A stretch of 64,000 nucleotides of DNA, taken from Arthonia radiata (taxonomy: Eukaryota; Ascomycota; Arthoniomycetes; Arthoniales; Arthoniaceae). The position numbers and the translations under genes were made by a program. Positions within the stretch are counted from its first letter, which is position 1, and every line of letters begins with the position of its first letter. The notes beneath the pieces are model-generated. The model made no database searches. It saw only the letters and a list, made by a program, of their open reading frames with translations, and was not told the origin of the DNA. This document shows, piece after piece, positions 44,636 through 55,420 of this stretch. Location of the stretch: assembly GCA_002989075.1 (NCBI GenBank), contig PSQN01000005.1, positions 1,054,001 through 1,118,000 on the forward strand, read 5' to 3'.

Positions 44636-45120
44636 CGTGCGTGTCCCCTTATTGCCTTGAGAACGGAAGCTCTTCAGATCGCAAAAGGTGCCTCTGCCTT
44701 TGAGACTAGAGCAGGATGGCGTAAACGGGCGTGTACACTGGCAGTAGAGCAAGAAAGCAAGATCGAATCAATATGAAAGGATGCAAAGAGACATCGGCTC
44801 GCAGCTGCCTTCATTTGATCACGCCCGTCTGTAGGCAAACACCTCGTCTGTGAAACGATCGGCTGCTGTTTACTTGAGATCTCGTGATGGCGTGCCGTCC
44901 AAACAATAGAGCATGGATGTGATGCCTGCTTACGTTTGAACGGGAGTATTCGCAAGGCAGATTCGCCGACAGGTCCTCGCTGGTAAATCGCAACTCAAGG
45001 GCGAGGCAATTACCCGCTTCCGAGACGCTAAAGTGGATATCATTGAACGTGACATCTCGAATGAGAATGCAGCGGGGGAAACACCCTGCCGATCCCGTAA
45101 GGTGCATTTATTATCTGCAT
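44636..45120. other. Intergenic, about 485 bp
   Basis: Promoter side of the SAT4-type gene; only chance frames. Confidence 0.4.
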
Positions 45121-45312
45121 GAATGAGGGTCAGCAACGAACCCGCAGGCGCATCCAGGCGTCAAGCAGGAATGAGGGTCACAACAAACCCGCGGGCGCAC
45201 CCAGGCGTCAAGCATGAACGAGGGTTAGCAACAAATCCGCAGACGCGCCCAGGCGTCAAGTACGAATGAGGGTCAGCAATAATCCTTGCATGCGCACCAA
45301 GGTGTCAAGCGG
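45121..45312. repeat. 48 bp minisatellite, four copies
   Basis: Four head-to-tail copies start near 45121, 45169, 45216 and 45264. Each begins GAATGAGGGT(C/T)A, carries CAACAAA(C/T)CCGC in the middle and ends with CCAGGCGTCAAG. Copies 1-3 are near-identical in their second half and copy 4 is the most diverged. Intergenic. Confidence 0.9.
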
Positions 45313-45668
45313 GGGTGGGGTAGGGCAGCGAGATGTGCAACACCAGCCGTTTTTCCAGCAGAGTTCGCGGGTTGTCGTGAAGCAGACGCCTATGAGCGTT
45401 GCAGTCCATAGCGATGTTCACTCAGTCGACGTCCTGCCCCTGCAGCCCAGGTCAGGGCACTAAAATCCGGTCAGCCGCCTCAAGCTCTTACCTGTTGTTC
45501 TGTGGCATGGTCAGCATTCTTCACCTGCCTATCGCCCAGCCGAGACACGTATCCATCTACCAGCGGTCATAAGACGTCCAGTCTGCAAAGCGAGCAGTGA
45601 CCGCGGCTGTATTTAGGGAATCTGTTCAAATCTCCCAATCTGGCAAGTGAGTATCTTTGAACTTCGAC
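45313..45668. other. Promoter side of the hydrolase gene
   Basis: About 355 bp without a gene. A CAAATCTCCCAATC stretch precedes the ATG by about 40 bp. Confidence 0.4.
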
Positions 45669-46657
45669 ATGCTCAATCGTCTTCGTTCATGCATACCATT
45701 CAAAAGCTGCTTCTCGAATAACTCTGAAACTATTCATGACATTGTCACAGTGGGCACCAATCCCAATGCCGCTAAGCAAAACTGGAGCGACGTTGCAGTC
45801 GTCATCAGTCCCGGCGGCTGGCACACCCCTCCACTCTACGCCAACTTCGTTGATGCACTGAAACAGGATGGCATCGAAGCCGATTGCCCTCTCGTACCGA
45901 CTCTTACGATCACGAATCATGATGTGAGAGATGAGCAGAGCAAGGCGTTCGACATTGCCGAGCCAGACGGTGGCTGGCCGAGTGGCAATGATGACACCGC
46001 CGCGATTCTGAAGAGCGTTCACCGATTCTCGGAAAGGGGAAAGAAAGTCATTGTCATTGGACATTCTATGGGTGGCTTTGCGGCCACTCAGGCGGCCAAG
46101 GCTGAGCTCTATCACGCACATCGCACGGAGCAAGGTCTCCGCGGCGGAATTGTCGGTGTCTTCTACTTCGCGGCCTATCTGGTCCCCGTGGGACTCTCAG
46201 TGAGCGATGTCGTTGGCGAGAGCGTTGTCCCCCCTTACACCATCGTCCATGTGAGTCTACTCCGAGCGAGATTACGGCTTCAAGTCGACTAACGCCGTGC
46301 TCGTAGAAACATGGCAAAGCCGGCCTCAGCACACCAGTTCGCACGCGCGAGTTCTTCTTCTCAAGGGTGAGCGAAGAGGACGCAGCGCATTATGTGAGCC
46401 ACATGCGGGCTCAGCCCATTCCGAGATCGAAGCTCGAGACGGATCCTTTCCCCACTCTTCCAATCGGTTATGTCATCTGCCAGGATGACAAAGCTTTACC
46501 ACCGGAAGCACAAGAGCAGATGTGCGCGGGCAAGATCAGCGAGGGCTGCAACATGAAAGTATTCAGAGAACGATTCGATCACTCTCCGTTTATCAGCGCA
46601 ACCGACAAACTTGTGTCGCTACTGAAGGAGTTTGCGAACTGGACACATTCCGGATGA
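45669..46657 (+). CDS. Alpha/beta hydrolase
   Basis: Exons 45669-46250 and 46307-46657 join in phase 0 over a 56-nt intron (GTGAGT...CGTAG) to give 310 residues. The nucleophile elbow is G-H-S-M-G-G at about residue 134. A VVISPGGWHTPP block near residue 45 supplies the oxyanion region. The likely catalytic His lies in FDHSPF at about residue 292 and the Asp in CQDDKALP at about 246. This is the small hydrolase type seen in many secondary-metabolite clusters, acting as esterase, acyltransferase or product-releasing enzyme. It begins a run of four metabolic genes (hydrolase, methyltransferase, UbiA, P450). The ATG at 45669 is chosen over an upstream TTG in the same frame. Confidence 0.88.
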
Positions 46658-47145
46658 GTCAGAGTTTTATTTCAATGAACCAATCGCAACAGGAGGCGTG
46701 ACATGTGGCTGGTCTCCGCAGCAGTAGCGCAATAGCAAGCGAACCATGGAGAGATATCTTTGCAGATGTCGCCTTACACCTGTACATTCTGCTGTGCCTC
46801 AAGCCGCTGTGCCCCAAGCCGCTGTGCAGAAAGCCGTTGTGCACTAAGCCGCTGTGCCCCATGCCGCGTTTCCATCCGCTTTTCAATCTTCCTTGCATCA
46901 TGCGAAGATCCCTGTAGCAAGGCGACAGGACATCTAGCTTGGAACGCAACATAGCGACCTCTGTAAAATGCCGCAAATTCAAGATCCCGCTTCTTGGCCT
47001 CCACTATTGGATGACCACAATTTTGAGATCTCGGTCCAGCGCTTCGCTACTGTCACAGCATTTTGGCCAAAGCAAGCTTAACTAGCATCTCATCACCAGA
47101 CTGCTTGCTGTCTTGGGCGTCGTGATCAGGATAGAAGGACGTACA
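46658..47145. other. Intergenic with a 15 bp repeat
   Basis: About 490 bp. Apart from the repeat at 46791-46865 nothing is supported; a 70-codon plus frame through the repeat would read K-P-L-C-x repeats but looks accidental. Confidence 0.4.
46791..46865. repeat. 15 bp tandem repeat, five copies
   Basis: Five units of GCTGTGCCCCAAGCC (starts 46791, 46806, 46821, 46836, 46851), with changes concentrated in the four bases after GTGC. The length is a multiple of three, so any frame through it is kept open. Confidence 0.9.
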
Positions 47146-48097
47146 ATGTCGGACGCATACTTGCTACCAAGGTCCATTTCCGAGGCTCAGAGGTGAGTTC
47201 GCTGGCTTCGACGTCAGACTTTTCTCCCCAGGCTCGAAACTGACTCAACAACTGCTCAGATTGGAGGAGCAGGGTCAGGTGTTTTCAAAGCAAGCTCGGT
47301 GGTAGTACAGCGACCCACGTCCCTTTCAGCTGACCATATGCGGCAGAAGTTTGGACTATCTGGTCCATCCGCTCGTGGAGAAGTACCTTTTGCCAGACAG
47401 TCGAATTGCCGATGTCGGCTGTGGCACCGGCTCGTACCTATGCCAGCTAGCTGAGATGATGCCCGCAACAAGTCGTTTCGAGGGCTTCGATATTTCACCC
47501 TTGCAATTTCGACCACACTTACCTAAGAATGTGCGATTGCATGTCTCAGATGCACGATACCCCTTCTCCAGTGACTATCACGGCCAATTCGACTTTGTTC
47601 ACCTGCGTCTTCTGGTGGCTGGCATGGAAAAGGATGACTGGGCGCGAGTCACTGCAAATGTAAAGCAAATACTGAAGCCTGGAGGGGCTATCCAGTGGGA
47701 GGAAGCCGATTTCATTACTGGACGGCGCCTGCGAGGTGGCGGCCGCGACACCACTGCCAAGAATCTGGCGTTTGGTCTGCAGCCCATGGTTGACCTTTGC
47801 CGCGACAGATTTCAGTATGGCTTCTCGACTTTGCCGCAAGTGTTCGAAGCGGCTGGTCTGAAGTTGTTTGACACTGATGTGGTATCTTCCGACAGGTTGC
47901 TGGAGACGAGAGAGCCAATGGGCCGGTTAAGTATCCAATCTGTCTTTGAGTGGGCACGCAAAGAGCGCGAATCAGGCAGGGGAGACCTCTGGCCGGGCTG
48001 CACGCTTGAGGATGTTGAGAACAGGGCTTGGGATGACTTGAAGAACGGAGCATACGCTCAGTTCGACATTTACTGCTTTGTGGCACTCAAGGAATGA
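47146..48097 (+). CDS. Class I SAM-dependent methyltransferase
   Basis: Three exons (47146-47192, a 19-nt exon 47260-47278, and 47330-48097) join to 277 residues; the tiny second exon is supported by phase on both sides and by the resulting RLEEQGQLTICGRSLDYLVHP, which matches how such proteins start. Motif I is ADVGCGTGSYL (about residues 51-61), followed by FEGFDIS (motif II), the SSDYHGQFDFVHLRLLV block (post II) and VKQILKPGGAIQWEE (motif III). These are features of the fungal TdiE/LaeA-like methyltransferases found in secondary-metabolite clusters. The likely substrate is an O- or N-nucleophile on the product of the neighbouring genes. It ends 77 bp before the convergent UbiA gene. Confidence 0.9.
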
Positions 48098-48173
48098 ACA
48101 ATACAAGTTTAAGTCTGCCTCAGGACCTCCGCCGCAGGCTTTTCCCTGCACATCCATCTATTTATCTTTGTTC

Positions 48174-49109
48174 CTATGCCGACTGGATTCGAAAGTTGCC
48201 ACCAAAAAGAGGGACATGGTATAGGGATACAAGCCAAAGATTCCAACATCGAAATGTCCACTTGTCAGCTTCAACCGTCCGATGTATGAGAATTCGAAGT
48301 GAGATGAGCAAGCCGAGTAAAAGAGGACCACAGTAACCGAAAGGGGAGCAGGACCACAACCATGGACAAATGCAGCTCCAAAGAAGAACTGCGACCGCTA
48401 TCGTCCACCGCGCTGGCTTGTCACCCAAGACCAAGGGTGCAGTTCTGCGATTGCGGGTAGAGTCTCCCTCCTGGTCGTACATATCCTGAGTCTGAACGGT
48501 CGTGAACACGACGAGGCTGATCGTCGCGAACCACCAGGCAAGTCTGCTAACACCATCAGACTCCTTGCCCAAGGTGACTTGAAGCGCTCCAGAAGTGTAG
48601 CACACGAACCCGAGCCCGTTAGTCGCATTTCTCGTGATGAAGCTGACATCTCCTCCATTCATGTCGTTGTAAAAGATTCCCAGAACGATCAGGCACACGC
48701 ATTGTGAGAGGGCACCAAGGACGGCGCTGACGAAAATGGCTGTCAGGTATAGCACCAGCATAAGTCTCGTTGCTGCCTTGTATTGCAAGCGTCCAGAAGG
48801 CATGGGCCGCCACGGTTTGTTCAGAGCGTCTTCCTGAATTGCAGCCTCATGTCTCTGATTATCAATGTTGAAGGGGAGCAGGTTGATCCATGCCCAGAAG
48901 GTCGCCAATGGAGCTCGGGTTAGAGTCCGCTCAAGCTGTTGTGCTGCGAGCTGAGAGTTCGTAGCCTCAAAGAGACGGGCTAATGCTATAGCGTGTAGTA
49001 TTGCAAAGAGCGTAGATGGGATAATTATTGTTTTCATGTCTGAGTACGTGAAGAGCCATAGGGTATAGAGACGAGACGAGGGGTACCGGTGACATACATG
49101 CTGTGCCAT
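48174..49109 (-). CDS. UbiA-superfamily membrane enzyme, Fma-TC-like
   Basis: A single 311-residue frame with about 8 membrane helices. Near the N-terminus is RLYTLWLFTYSDMKTIIIPST, a hallmark of the fungal UbiA group that includes the fumagillin terpene cyclase Fma-TC. The first diphosphate/metal site is the degenerate INLLPFNIDNQ...EDALNKPWRPMPSGR region (about 76-107); a NDMNGGD lies at about 148-154; the second Asp-rich site is QDMYDQEGD (about 208-216). Members are prenyltransferases or membrane terpene cyclases acting on farnesyl- or geranylgeranyl-diphosphate. The sequence does not decide which. The start at 49109 is the first ATG of the frame; a short upstream exon is possible because a CACAG acceptor-like site follows it. 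Confidence 0.87.
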   Translation of the reverse strand: MAQHVCHRYPSSRLYTLWLFTYSDMKTIIIPSTLFAILHAIALARLFEATNSQLAAQQLERTLTRAPLATFWAWINLLPFNIDNQRHEAAIQEDALNKPWRPMPSGRLQYKAATRLMLVLYLTAIFVSAVLGALSQCVCLIVLGIFYNDMNGGDVSFITRNATNGLGFVCYTSGALQVTLGKESDGVSRLAWWFATISLVVFTTVQTQDMYDQEGDSTRNRRTAPLVLGDKPARWTIAVAVLLWSCICPWLWSCSPFGYCGPLLLGLLISLRILIHRTVEADKWTFRCWNLWLVSLYHVPLFGGNFRIQSA

Positions 49110-49978
49110 GTTTGACTTGTCGAACGGGATAGAGCAGCTTTCTAACTTTCAATCGAGGCACAGAACCTGAAATGAGATGGACGTAGACGGGTTGTATCAT
49201 GAGAGATGTTGCTTTGGGTATTGCGAACGCGGACCCGGGCAAAAACCATGCTCAATGGGGTTGGCCCTACCATCACATAACGAGGCAGCTCTAACATGGC
49301 TGGCATGAGTGGCATGATCTTGGCGTGCGTGACGATCTGTTCTAGCTAAGTGCCATGCAACGTCCTCATCTTGGCCATCATCCAATACAGTGCTTGATGT
49401 GGCGTTATCTGCCGAACAACTCACGCAGGCGGAAGCGGAGGCTGTTTCAGCGCATGCTTTGGGAACCGTCAGACAGCACCGTCAATGTGGTAAGTGGGTC
49501 TACCATCCCGTCTCCCATCGGTCTCGCCAGGTGATCACCTGAGTCCGATGTGCAAGTGGCAATGCATCACAGGCCGTGGCGAGCCAAGACTTGCACAAGG
49601 CAACCCCGTACAGGGTTCCAGGCGGTGGTGCTGTGCCGCTTCAACCGTCGTGTACGCCTCGCAGTACCGTGTACTGGTACATGACCCTTGACATTGTGAG
49701 AGACTCCAGTGGAGCGACTCTTCTTGATGTACATCAGACTTTGCCTGACAATTCCATACATATGGGTGCAGATTCGGGCCCGGCAATGATCGCGGTTGTT
49801 CCTACATTACTCTTCACTGGTTTATTGCCATTTAAAGAACAGCGCCCTGCATGGTTTAGTCCCTCTTTGAGTTTTTTTATCAATCCTTCTTTAGCACAGT
49901 GATTACTCTTGTTCTCACAGACCTACCGTGCTCTATGCTTCCGCGTCCAGACTCCATATTACAATCAAAAAACATTAC
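49110..49978. promoter_or_regulatory. Divergent UbiA/P450 intergenic region
   Basis: About 870 bp between the UbiA start (minus) and the P450 start (plus). Frames here are not protein-like. Probably a shared promoter of co-regulated genes. Confidence 0.45.
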
Positions 49979-51960
49979 ATGGGTCTTATCAAAGATGTTC
50001 TCGGCGGCAGTGCCTCCGCGAAGGGATTGGTGGGTGTCACACTGGGTGTATTCGCTCACAACGCCTTCTTCATTCGGGGTGAATGGCACATCCAAGCGCC
50101 ACATATTCTGACACTTCATTTGGTCCTGCCCTTCTTGATTCTTCTTCTAGAATGCATCTTGGACGTGGGCGGGCTTCCAAGGGCAGTCTTGGACGCCGTT
50201 CAAATGTACGCAGCATACTTAGGGGGCTTGCTTTTGAGCATTGTCGCCTACCGAGCCTTCTATCATCGACTTGGAGCGTTCACGGGCCCGCCACTCGCAA
50301 GGATTTCGAAGCTATGGCACGTGTACCACATCTTGGATGGAAGAAATCACATTTTCCTGGAAGACATCCGAAAACAGTACGGAGACTTCGTACGGACAGG
50401 TAAGGCGGAATAATTATTATCTCTTGTAGCGGCAGCGCATGTTTGTTGACTCTTCAAAGGGCCCGCTGAATTGACAGTCTTCCATCCCGACATTCATCGG
50501 CACGTGGACGGCCCAGGAAACACCTGTTCCAAGTCTGTGTGGTATGATGTTGTGAATCCAGACCGCAGTCTAGTCTCAACGAGAGACAAGCCCATCCACG
50601 ATGAACGACGTCGCCTATGGTTCCAGGGGTTAGGTCTGAAATGTGGGTGAAGCCAGGGAATACTTGTGTTGACCTGTCCACTGACTTTGTCTCTCAGCCA
50701 TGCGGGAGTATGAGCCCAGGATGTTGAAGTATCTAGCGCAGCTCGATCGTTATCTGGACAGGGCGGCAGATGAAGACACATCTGTGAACGTTAGTGATGT
50801 CTTCTTCTGGTTTTGCTGGGATGTGATGGGCGATAGTACGTTCGGTAAATCATTCAACATGCTGGAGGACGAGCGCTGGCATAAGACTATTGTCATGCTC
50901 AAGCGTGCTTTGAGCATCCTTGGTCCGATGAGTCCAACCCCTTGGGCATTCCACATTGCTTTCAAATATCTCAAGGGTCGTTGGGTGGTCAGAGATTGGC
51001 AGGCGATGAAGAACTTGTGCTATCGCGTCGTAAACGAGCGACTCTGGGTGAGTTGCAAGAGCCTTGATGAGTTAACCACTGCTGATAACTGTACAGGAGG
51101 AAGCTCCGAAACACGATATATTCGATGCTTTGGTAGCCGACGCAAAAGCGAAAGGGGTTCGTGAAAGCGATAGGCGATTCCTAAACGGGGACGCGCTAGT
51201 TGGTCTTGTTGCTGGAAGGTGAGTTTCTTACATGAAACGCGAGTCGAACAGGCATCTCACAGGACCAGCGACCCGGTAGCATCCACATTGGTGTTTCTTT
51301 TCCTTCACCTCGCCAAAGACGAACAACTTCAGACCCGGCTTTGCGATGAGCTTCAAGGTGTCGACATCAAAGACGCTAATGAACTCAAATCACTGGACTT
51401 TCTGACGTCCCTAGTGAACGAGACCCTGCGCCTGTACCCACCACTCATGACAGGCGGCATGCGTGAGACCGGCCCTCAAGGCCTGAAGATTGGCGAAATT
51501 TACATACCTGCAAATGTTACTATTATCTCACCTCGATTCTCGATCAGTAGGCGTAAGTGCATGATCAATCTCGAGAGCCATGCTTTGACAGCTAACTCCC
51601 AGTGAAGTTAGCAGCTGCTTCGACAAAGCAGATGAGTTCATGCCAGAGCGTTGGACCTCGAAACCGGAGTTGAATCTCCATGAAAAGACTTTCAATCCTT
51701 TTGGCATCGGTAAGGCGCTGTTCGAACAAGTACATGCTCATCGCAAAATGCTTACCATGTTGCGATCAACAGGAGCCCATTCTTGTGTAGGCAAGAATCT
51801 CGTCTGGTCTGAAGTTCGACTGTTGACCGCAGCCGTGGTATCCAAGTATCGCGTCAGGCTTGCACCAGGTGAGGATGGGCATAGGGTCTTTGATGATATG
51901 AAAGACTTCGTAGCACCTGCACCCGGCAGACTTGACTTGACGTTTCAGCGGAGGCCGTAG
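49979..51960 (+). CDS. Cytochrome P450 monooxygenase
   Basis: Seven exons (49979-50399, 50460-50633, 50698-51047, 51097-51218, 51263-51552, 51608-51709, 51773-51960) join in frame to 548 residues. The N-terminus has two to three hydrophobic helices (about 15-90), as in the ER-anchored fungal P450s with a long membrane part. The I-helix is LVAGRTSDPVASTL, the ExxR motif is NETLRLYPP, the PERF-like block is FMPERW, and the heme loop is FNPFGIGAHSCVGKNL, where a 62-nt intron splits FGI-G/AHSC and His replaces the usual Arg two before Cys. It should oxidise the terpenoid made by the UbiA enzyme, or the NRPS product; context favours the first. Confidence 0.93.
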
Positions 51961-52511
51961 GATCTAGAAAATGACGTCTGCAACCACGAAATTTGCCAAG
52001 GAATTGATAAGCAGTACAGACGTTCGAGGAGCATGTCAGCCCAGAGTGAGACCAAGGTCAAGGCACAGAAATTGCGTTTATGTTCGCATCCGTTCTACGA
52101 TAGTAGGATTCGCCTCAGACAGTGAATAACACCGCCACAGCAATGAACTAGCGAGGTCTTTGGTACTCTGAGAAGCCTCTTTCAAAGGCGTTTCATGCGT
52201 TCATTAGAGACAAGAGACGAGGGAGATATTGCGGCTTTCGCGCGACGTTACAGCGCTACGAGATGGTTTGTGTTTCGTTTGACGAGACGTGGAACAGTGA
52301 TTCGCGTCCGTAGATTATACGCGGTGGCCCTGAATTTGCGAAATAGCAAGAGCCGCAACTGAAAGCGAGTTGAGGGCAATCAAGGGGTCGGATTAATAAT
52401 TGTCCGATTAGCGTCCCGAGGTTCACAGAATACTCCCATACTCTTTCTGGTAGCGGTTACATACCAGTTCTCCTAAAATTCTTCTTTCCATCACACTTTC
52501 TTAATCACCAA
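51961..52511. other. Intergenic, about 550 bp
   Basis: Mostly P450 3' flank and, near 52470-52511, a pyrimidine-rich leader before the next ATG. Confidence 0.4.
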
Positions 52512-52889
52512 ATGTCTTTTGGCTTTGACGACTTACTCTCGACCGACTTCACGGCATGCTTTCAATACGCCACCAGCAACTTCGGCGTTCGCAGCGCGTC
52601 GAGGTTATCCGACGTCGCGGAATTCGCCTGTTGTGGACGAGGTTCGTCGGTTCAACTGGCCACGTTGAAGTCAGGATTACAGCGTCTTCAAAGACCGTAC
52701 GACATTCCAGAAAAGCGGCAGAACGTGGCTACAAACGTGCTCACGGCTCGCGTAATCTTTAAGACACGCGCTTGTGGTAAGCGGTACAGAATCTAAGCAT
52801 ACGACAGCCTATGAATTCCGTCGCTTGTATGTCTGCAATAGGACACTCCGATCTGTTCATCTGTACAGACTTTGCGGTCTTGCGACCGT
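52512..52889 (+). CDS. Possible small unrecognised protein
   Basis: An ATG in a CACCAA-ATG context follows a pyrimidine-rich leader. The open frame runs 94 codons; splicing from GTAAGC at about 52775 to CAATAG at about 52840 would give a slightly different C-terminus ending near 52889. No domain, signal peptide or motif is seen. This is offered as a weak candidate only. Confidence 0.25.
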
Positions 52890-53534
52890 AAGAGCGTACG
52901 AGGACAAGCAAAATTACAGAGGCATGAACTGTCTTCAGTATTACTTGGCAACATGGCACTGCGTTCTATCTCGACGGCAAGTGCAGCCGTCACAACGGCA
53001 GCGGGCCTTTCCCGAAGGCTTGTTCGACTCCACGTGAGAGCCTCCCTGAAGCAGTGTGTAATATGTATCGTAAGTTAGCGCCCCAATCTGTGCTTCCTAT
53101 CGCTAAGTGCTCTCTATTCAGTCCCAGGTCTTGTTACGTTGCTTTATCCTCGACTTTGCTCTTCACTGCTTTCAAACATGCGTGCTCCGAATGAGGACAA
53201 GGCGCTCCCATGTTGCTTGCATGACGTCTACCCCTCAGCATGAAACCCCAGGGTATGGGCCAATCCTCGCTGGCTCAGCACAAGCCAGATCTCGGATGAC
53301 ATAGAGTGTGTTGCGAGGTGTGCTAAGAACAGCTTGCGTGTACTACACAATACTTCACGAGTGCGATCGTGCCTACTTATCTCCATGTAGCTTTGCCTGT
53401 TTCTCACCCCACAAGATCATCCCTCGATAGACTTCCTCGCCAAGCATATTGTTGACTTGTATCGAGAACCACATCGCCTCAACCCTGGAACAACTTCTTC
53501 ATTTCGCCGTGACCGTATTCTCTGACTATTCAGT
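52890..53534. other. Intergenic, about 645 bp
   Basis: Only chance frames. Upstream region of the single-TM protein starting at 53535. Confidence 0.4.
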
Positions 53535-54329
53535 ATGCCAAGTAACACCACATGGATCACATCACGGCTACCAACAGTAACAACAATAGCAACAATCACC
53601 GCAACGCCATCGACCAGTGCGTCCGATCACGAATGGACCGAGACCCAACGTGCAGTCTCAGTTATCGCTGCGATAACATCGCTTGGGACTTTCCTCGGTC
53701 TTGGTCTGTGGACCCGAAGTCGACTACGAGTATATAAGGACCTAAGAGCCTACGCGCTAGGTGAAGCAACCGATGGGCAGACCCACCGGGCAGAAGAATT
53801 TTTAAGGACCCATCCAGACCTAGCGACTCGAGCGCCCAATATACTAGACCAAAGGGGACTCCACGATGAAGCCGTGTTGCTAGATGATCTGGCTGAAACG
53901 CAGGGCGTGGGCCGACGCGCTAGGCCACGCACTAGAGCCCCAAGGGGGGTGCTGGCGTCGATTAGAGGTTCCGTTGGAAGTTTTCGGCGCTCTGAGAGCA
54001 GAGACATCACGACCGCGGCCCAGGACGATGCTGCTCACAGCAATTCGCGCGACAGCTCCTCACACTCGGAGACTGCAGAGTTCTTACCGGCTGGGGCGCA
54101 ACATAGTTCGAGCGAGAACTCTCAGCGTCCGGAAAGCCGTGTCACCCTTCACAGTGGCCCGGTGAACCGCTCGCAGACAGTGAGAAGCGCCGGCGCGGCC
54201 TCGTCGGTGTCGCAAACGGAGAGCTTTGTTACAGCGTCGAGTAACCCACACGGGCCTGAGTCTTCTAGAGGTATGGGCATCATCGGGGCGGTGCTTCCTC
54301 ATCACCATCATGCTCCCGACGGGCATTGA
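53535..54329 (+). CDS. Unrecognised single-TM protein
   Basis: A 264-residue intronless frame. A Ser/Thr-rich, probably extracellular N-terminus (about 1-40) is followed by one membrane helix (AVSVIAAITSLGTFLGLGLW, about 40-60) and a Tyr/Arg stop-transfer. The cytoplasmic part has a short helical region (THPDLATRAPNILDQRGLHDEAVLLDDLAE) and then a long disordered Ser-rich tail ending in a His-rich run (LPHHHHAPDGH). No family is recognised. The gene near 56.6-57.3 kb has a similar layout (one helix, then basic and Ser/acidic tail) without obvious sequence identity. Confidence 0.6.
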   Translation: MPSNTTWITSRLPTVTTIATITATPSTSASDHEWTETQRAVSVIAAITSLGTFLGLGLWTRSRLRVYKDLRAYALGEATDGQTHRAEEFLRTHPDLATRAPNILDQRGLHDEAVLLDDLAETQGVGRRARPRTRAPRGVLASIRGSVGSFRRSESRDITTAAQDDAAHSNSRDSSSHSETAEFLPAGAQHSSSENSQRPESRVTLHSGPVNRSQTVRSAGAASSVSQTESFVTASSNPHGPESSRGMGIIGAVLPHHHHAPDGH

Positions 54330-54647
54330 AGCGGGTAGACGCTGTGGTTGTGGCAGAGGTGCAAGAGACGGCATTCAACGCTGTGCAAGATGCGAGGAAG
54401 TGGGATGAGGCGAGAGGTATTTGATAACGTAGTTGTTCAATACAACGCTCGCTTTTAGTGCTGTTACAGCCTTCACCGTGGCCGATAGCTGACCTGAACA
54501 AGTCTCGTAATTTCCATCTCGCGCACATGAAGGTCCGTGGCCCCCGCCTCCCGTCTATCAAAACCAGACAGCATTCTCACGCTTGGCCTTCTGAGTACAG
54601 TTTGGACATGCTATCTCTCCGTCCTGCAGCTCCTCCGCATAGTTTTC
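54330..54647. other. Convergent 3' flanks
   Basis: About 320 bp between the single-TM gene and BTB gene 2. Nothing else seen. Confidence 0.4.
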
Positions 54648-55420
54648 CTATGGCTTCCAATCGTCTTGATCATCATCCCATTTATGATCATCGTGAGTGG
54701 TTGTGAGGACGATCCAGATTTGGTCACACATCGAGCAGCGAAGCTTCTGCTCGTGATCTCGGTCAATGGGAGCTTGATCGGTACCGGTACGGCGGCCACG
54801 CTCAGCCAGAACATCGTAGGCAAGCTGAGGGCATTGCTTGAGGAGCTGCCCAGTGGCTGTGCCTTCTTTGAAGATGCGTGCAAGATTCTCGTTGACGAAT
54901 AGAGCCAAGCATTCGCGGTAGTCTTCATCTGAGTCGTTCAAAGTGTCGTATATGAGGCAAGCAATCTCTAAAGCAGTTCTTGTCGCTTCCAGATCATGCT
55001 GACAGCTCAGCATCTTGACCTTAGACATGACTAGATCGCGCAGAGACTTGAGCTGATAGAAATCTGCTGTCTTAAACATAGCCGCATGGAAATGCGGAAC
55101 GGATTCTCCAGCGGGGACATCGTAGTTGCCGAGGTATAGGCTCTTGATGACATTCTCAACAATAATCGGCTTGATTTCCTTGAGTGTGATACACTGCGCA
55201 GTTAGAGCGTGCAATGAGCAGGTGGGAGCTTCCTTACACCCTCTTTACCCTCCATAAAGTTATCGTTCACAGCGGCGTTGAAGAAACCTTCGTACATCTC
55301 AAGCACCGTGCGATGTACCTTGAACTCCTGTTGTTCGCATTTGATGGTAAAATCGGCATGGCTACGATCACCATAGAGCCTATGTTTGTTAGCAGTGAGC
55401 AATGCAACATATTTTGTAGC
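54648..55420 (-). CDS. BTB/POZ domain protein 2 (5' end unresolved)
   Basis: Two exons with the BTB fold: RLYGDRSHADFTIKCEQQEFKVHRTVLEMYEGFF, then, after an intron of about 42 nt (GTAAGG...GCGCAG, near 55198-55242), CITLKEIKPIIVENVIKSLYLGNYDVPAG and AMFKTADFYQLKSLRDLV. The C-terminal third has a RCSMCDQIWIV Cys pair and an acidic tail, so the overall plan equals BTB proteins 1 and 3. No ATG is found in frame before the BTB domain; a CCACAG acceptor at about 55425 suggests a small upstream exon that I could not place. The visible coding part is about 245 residues. Likely an adaptor-type BTB protein; partners unknown. Confidence 0.75.

Noticed and set aside
46705-46917. Small Cys-rich protein reading K-P-L-C repeats
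   Set aside because: Created by the 15 bp repeat itself; no signal peptide or conserved context.
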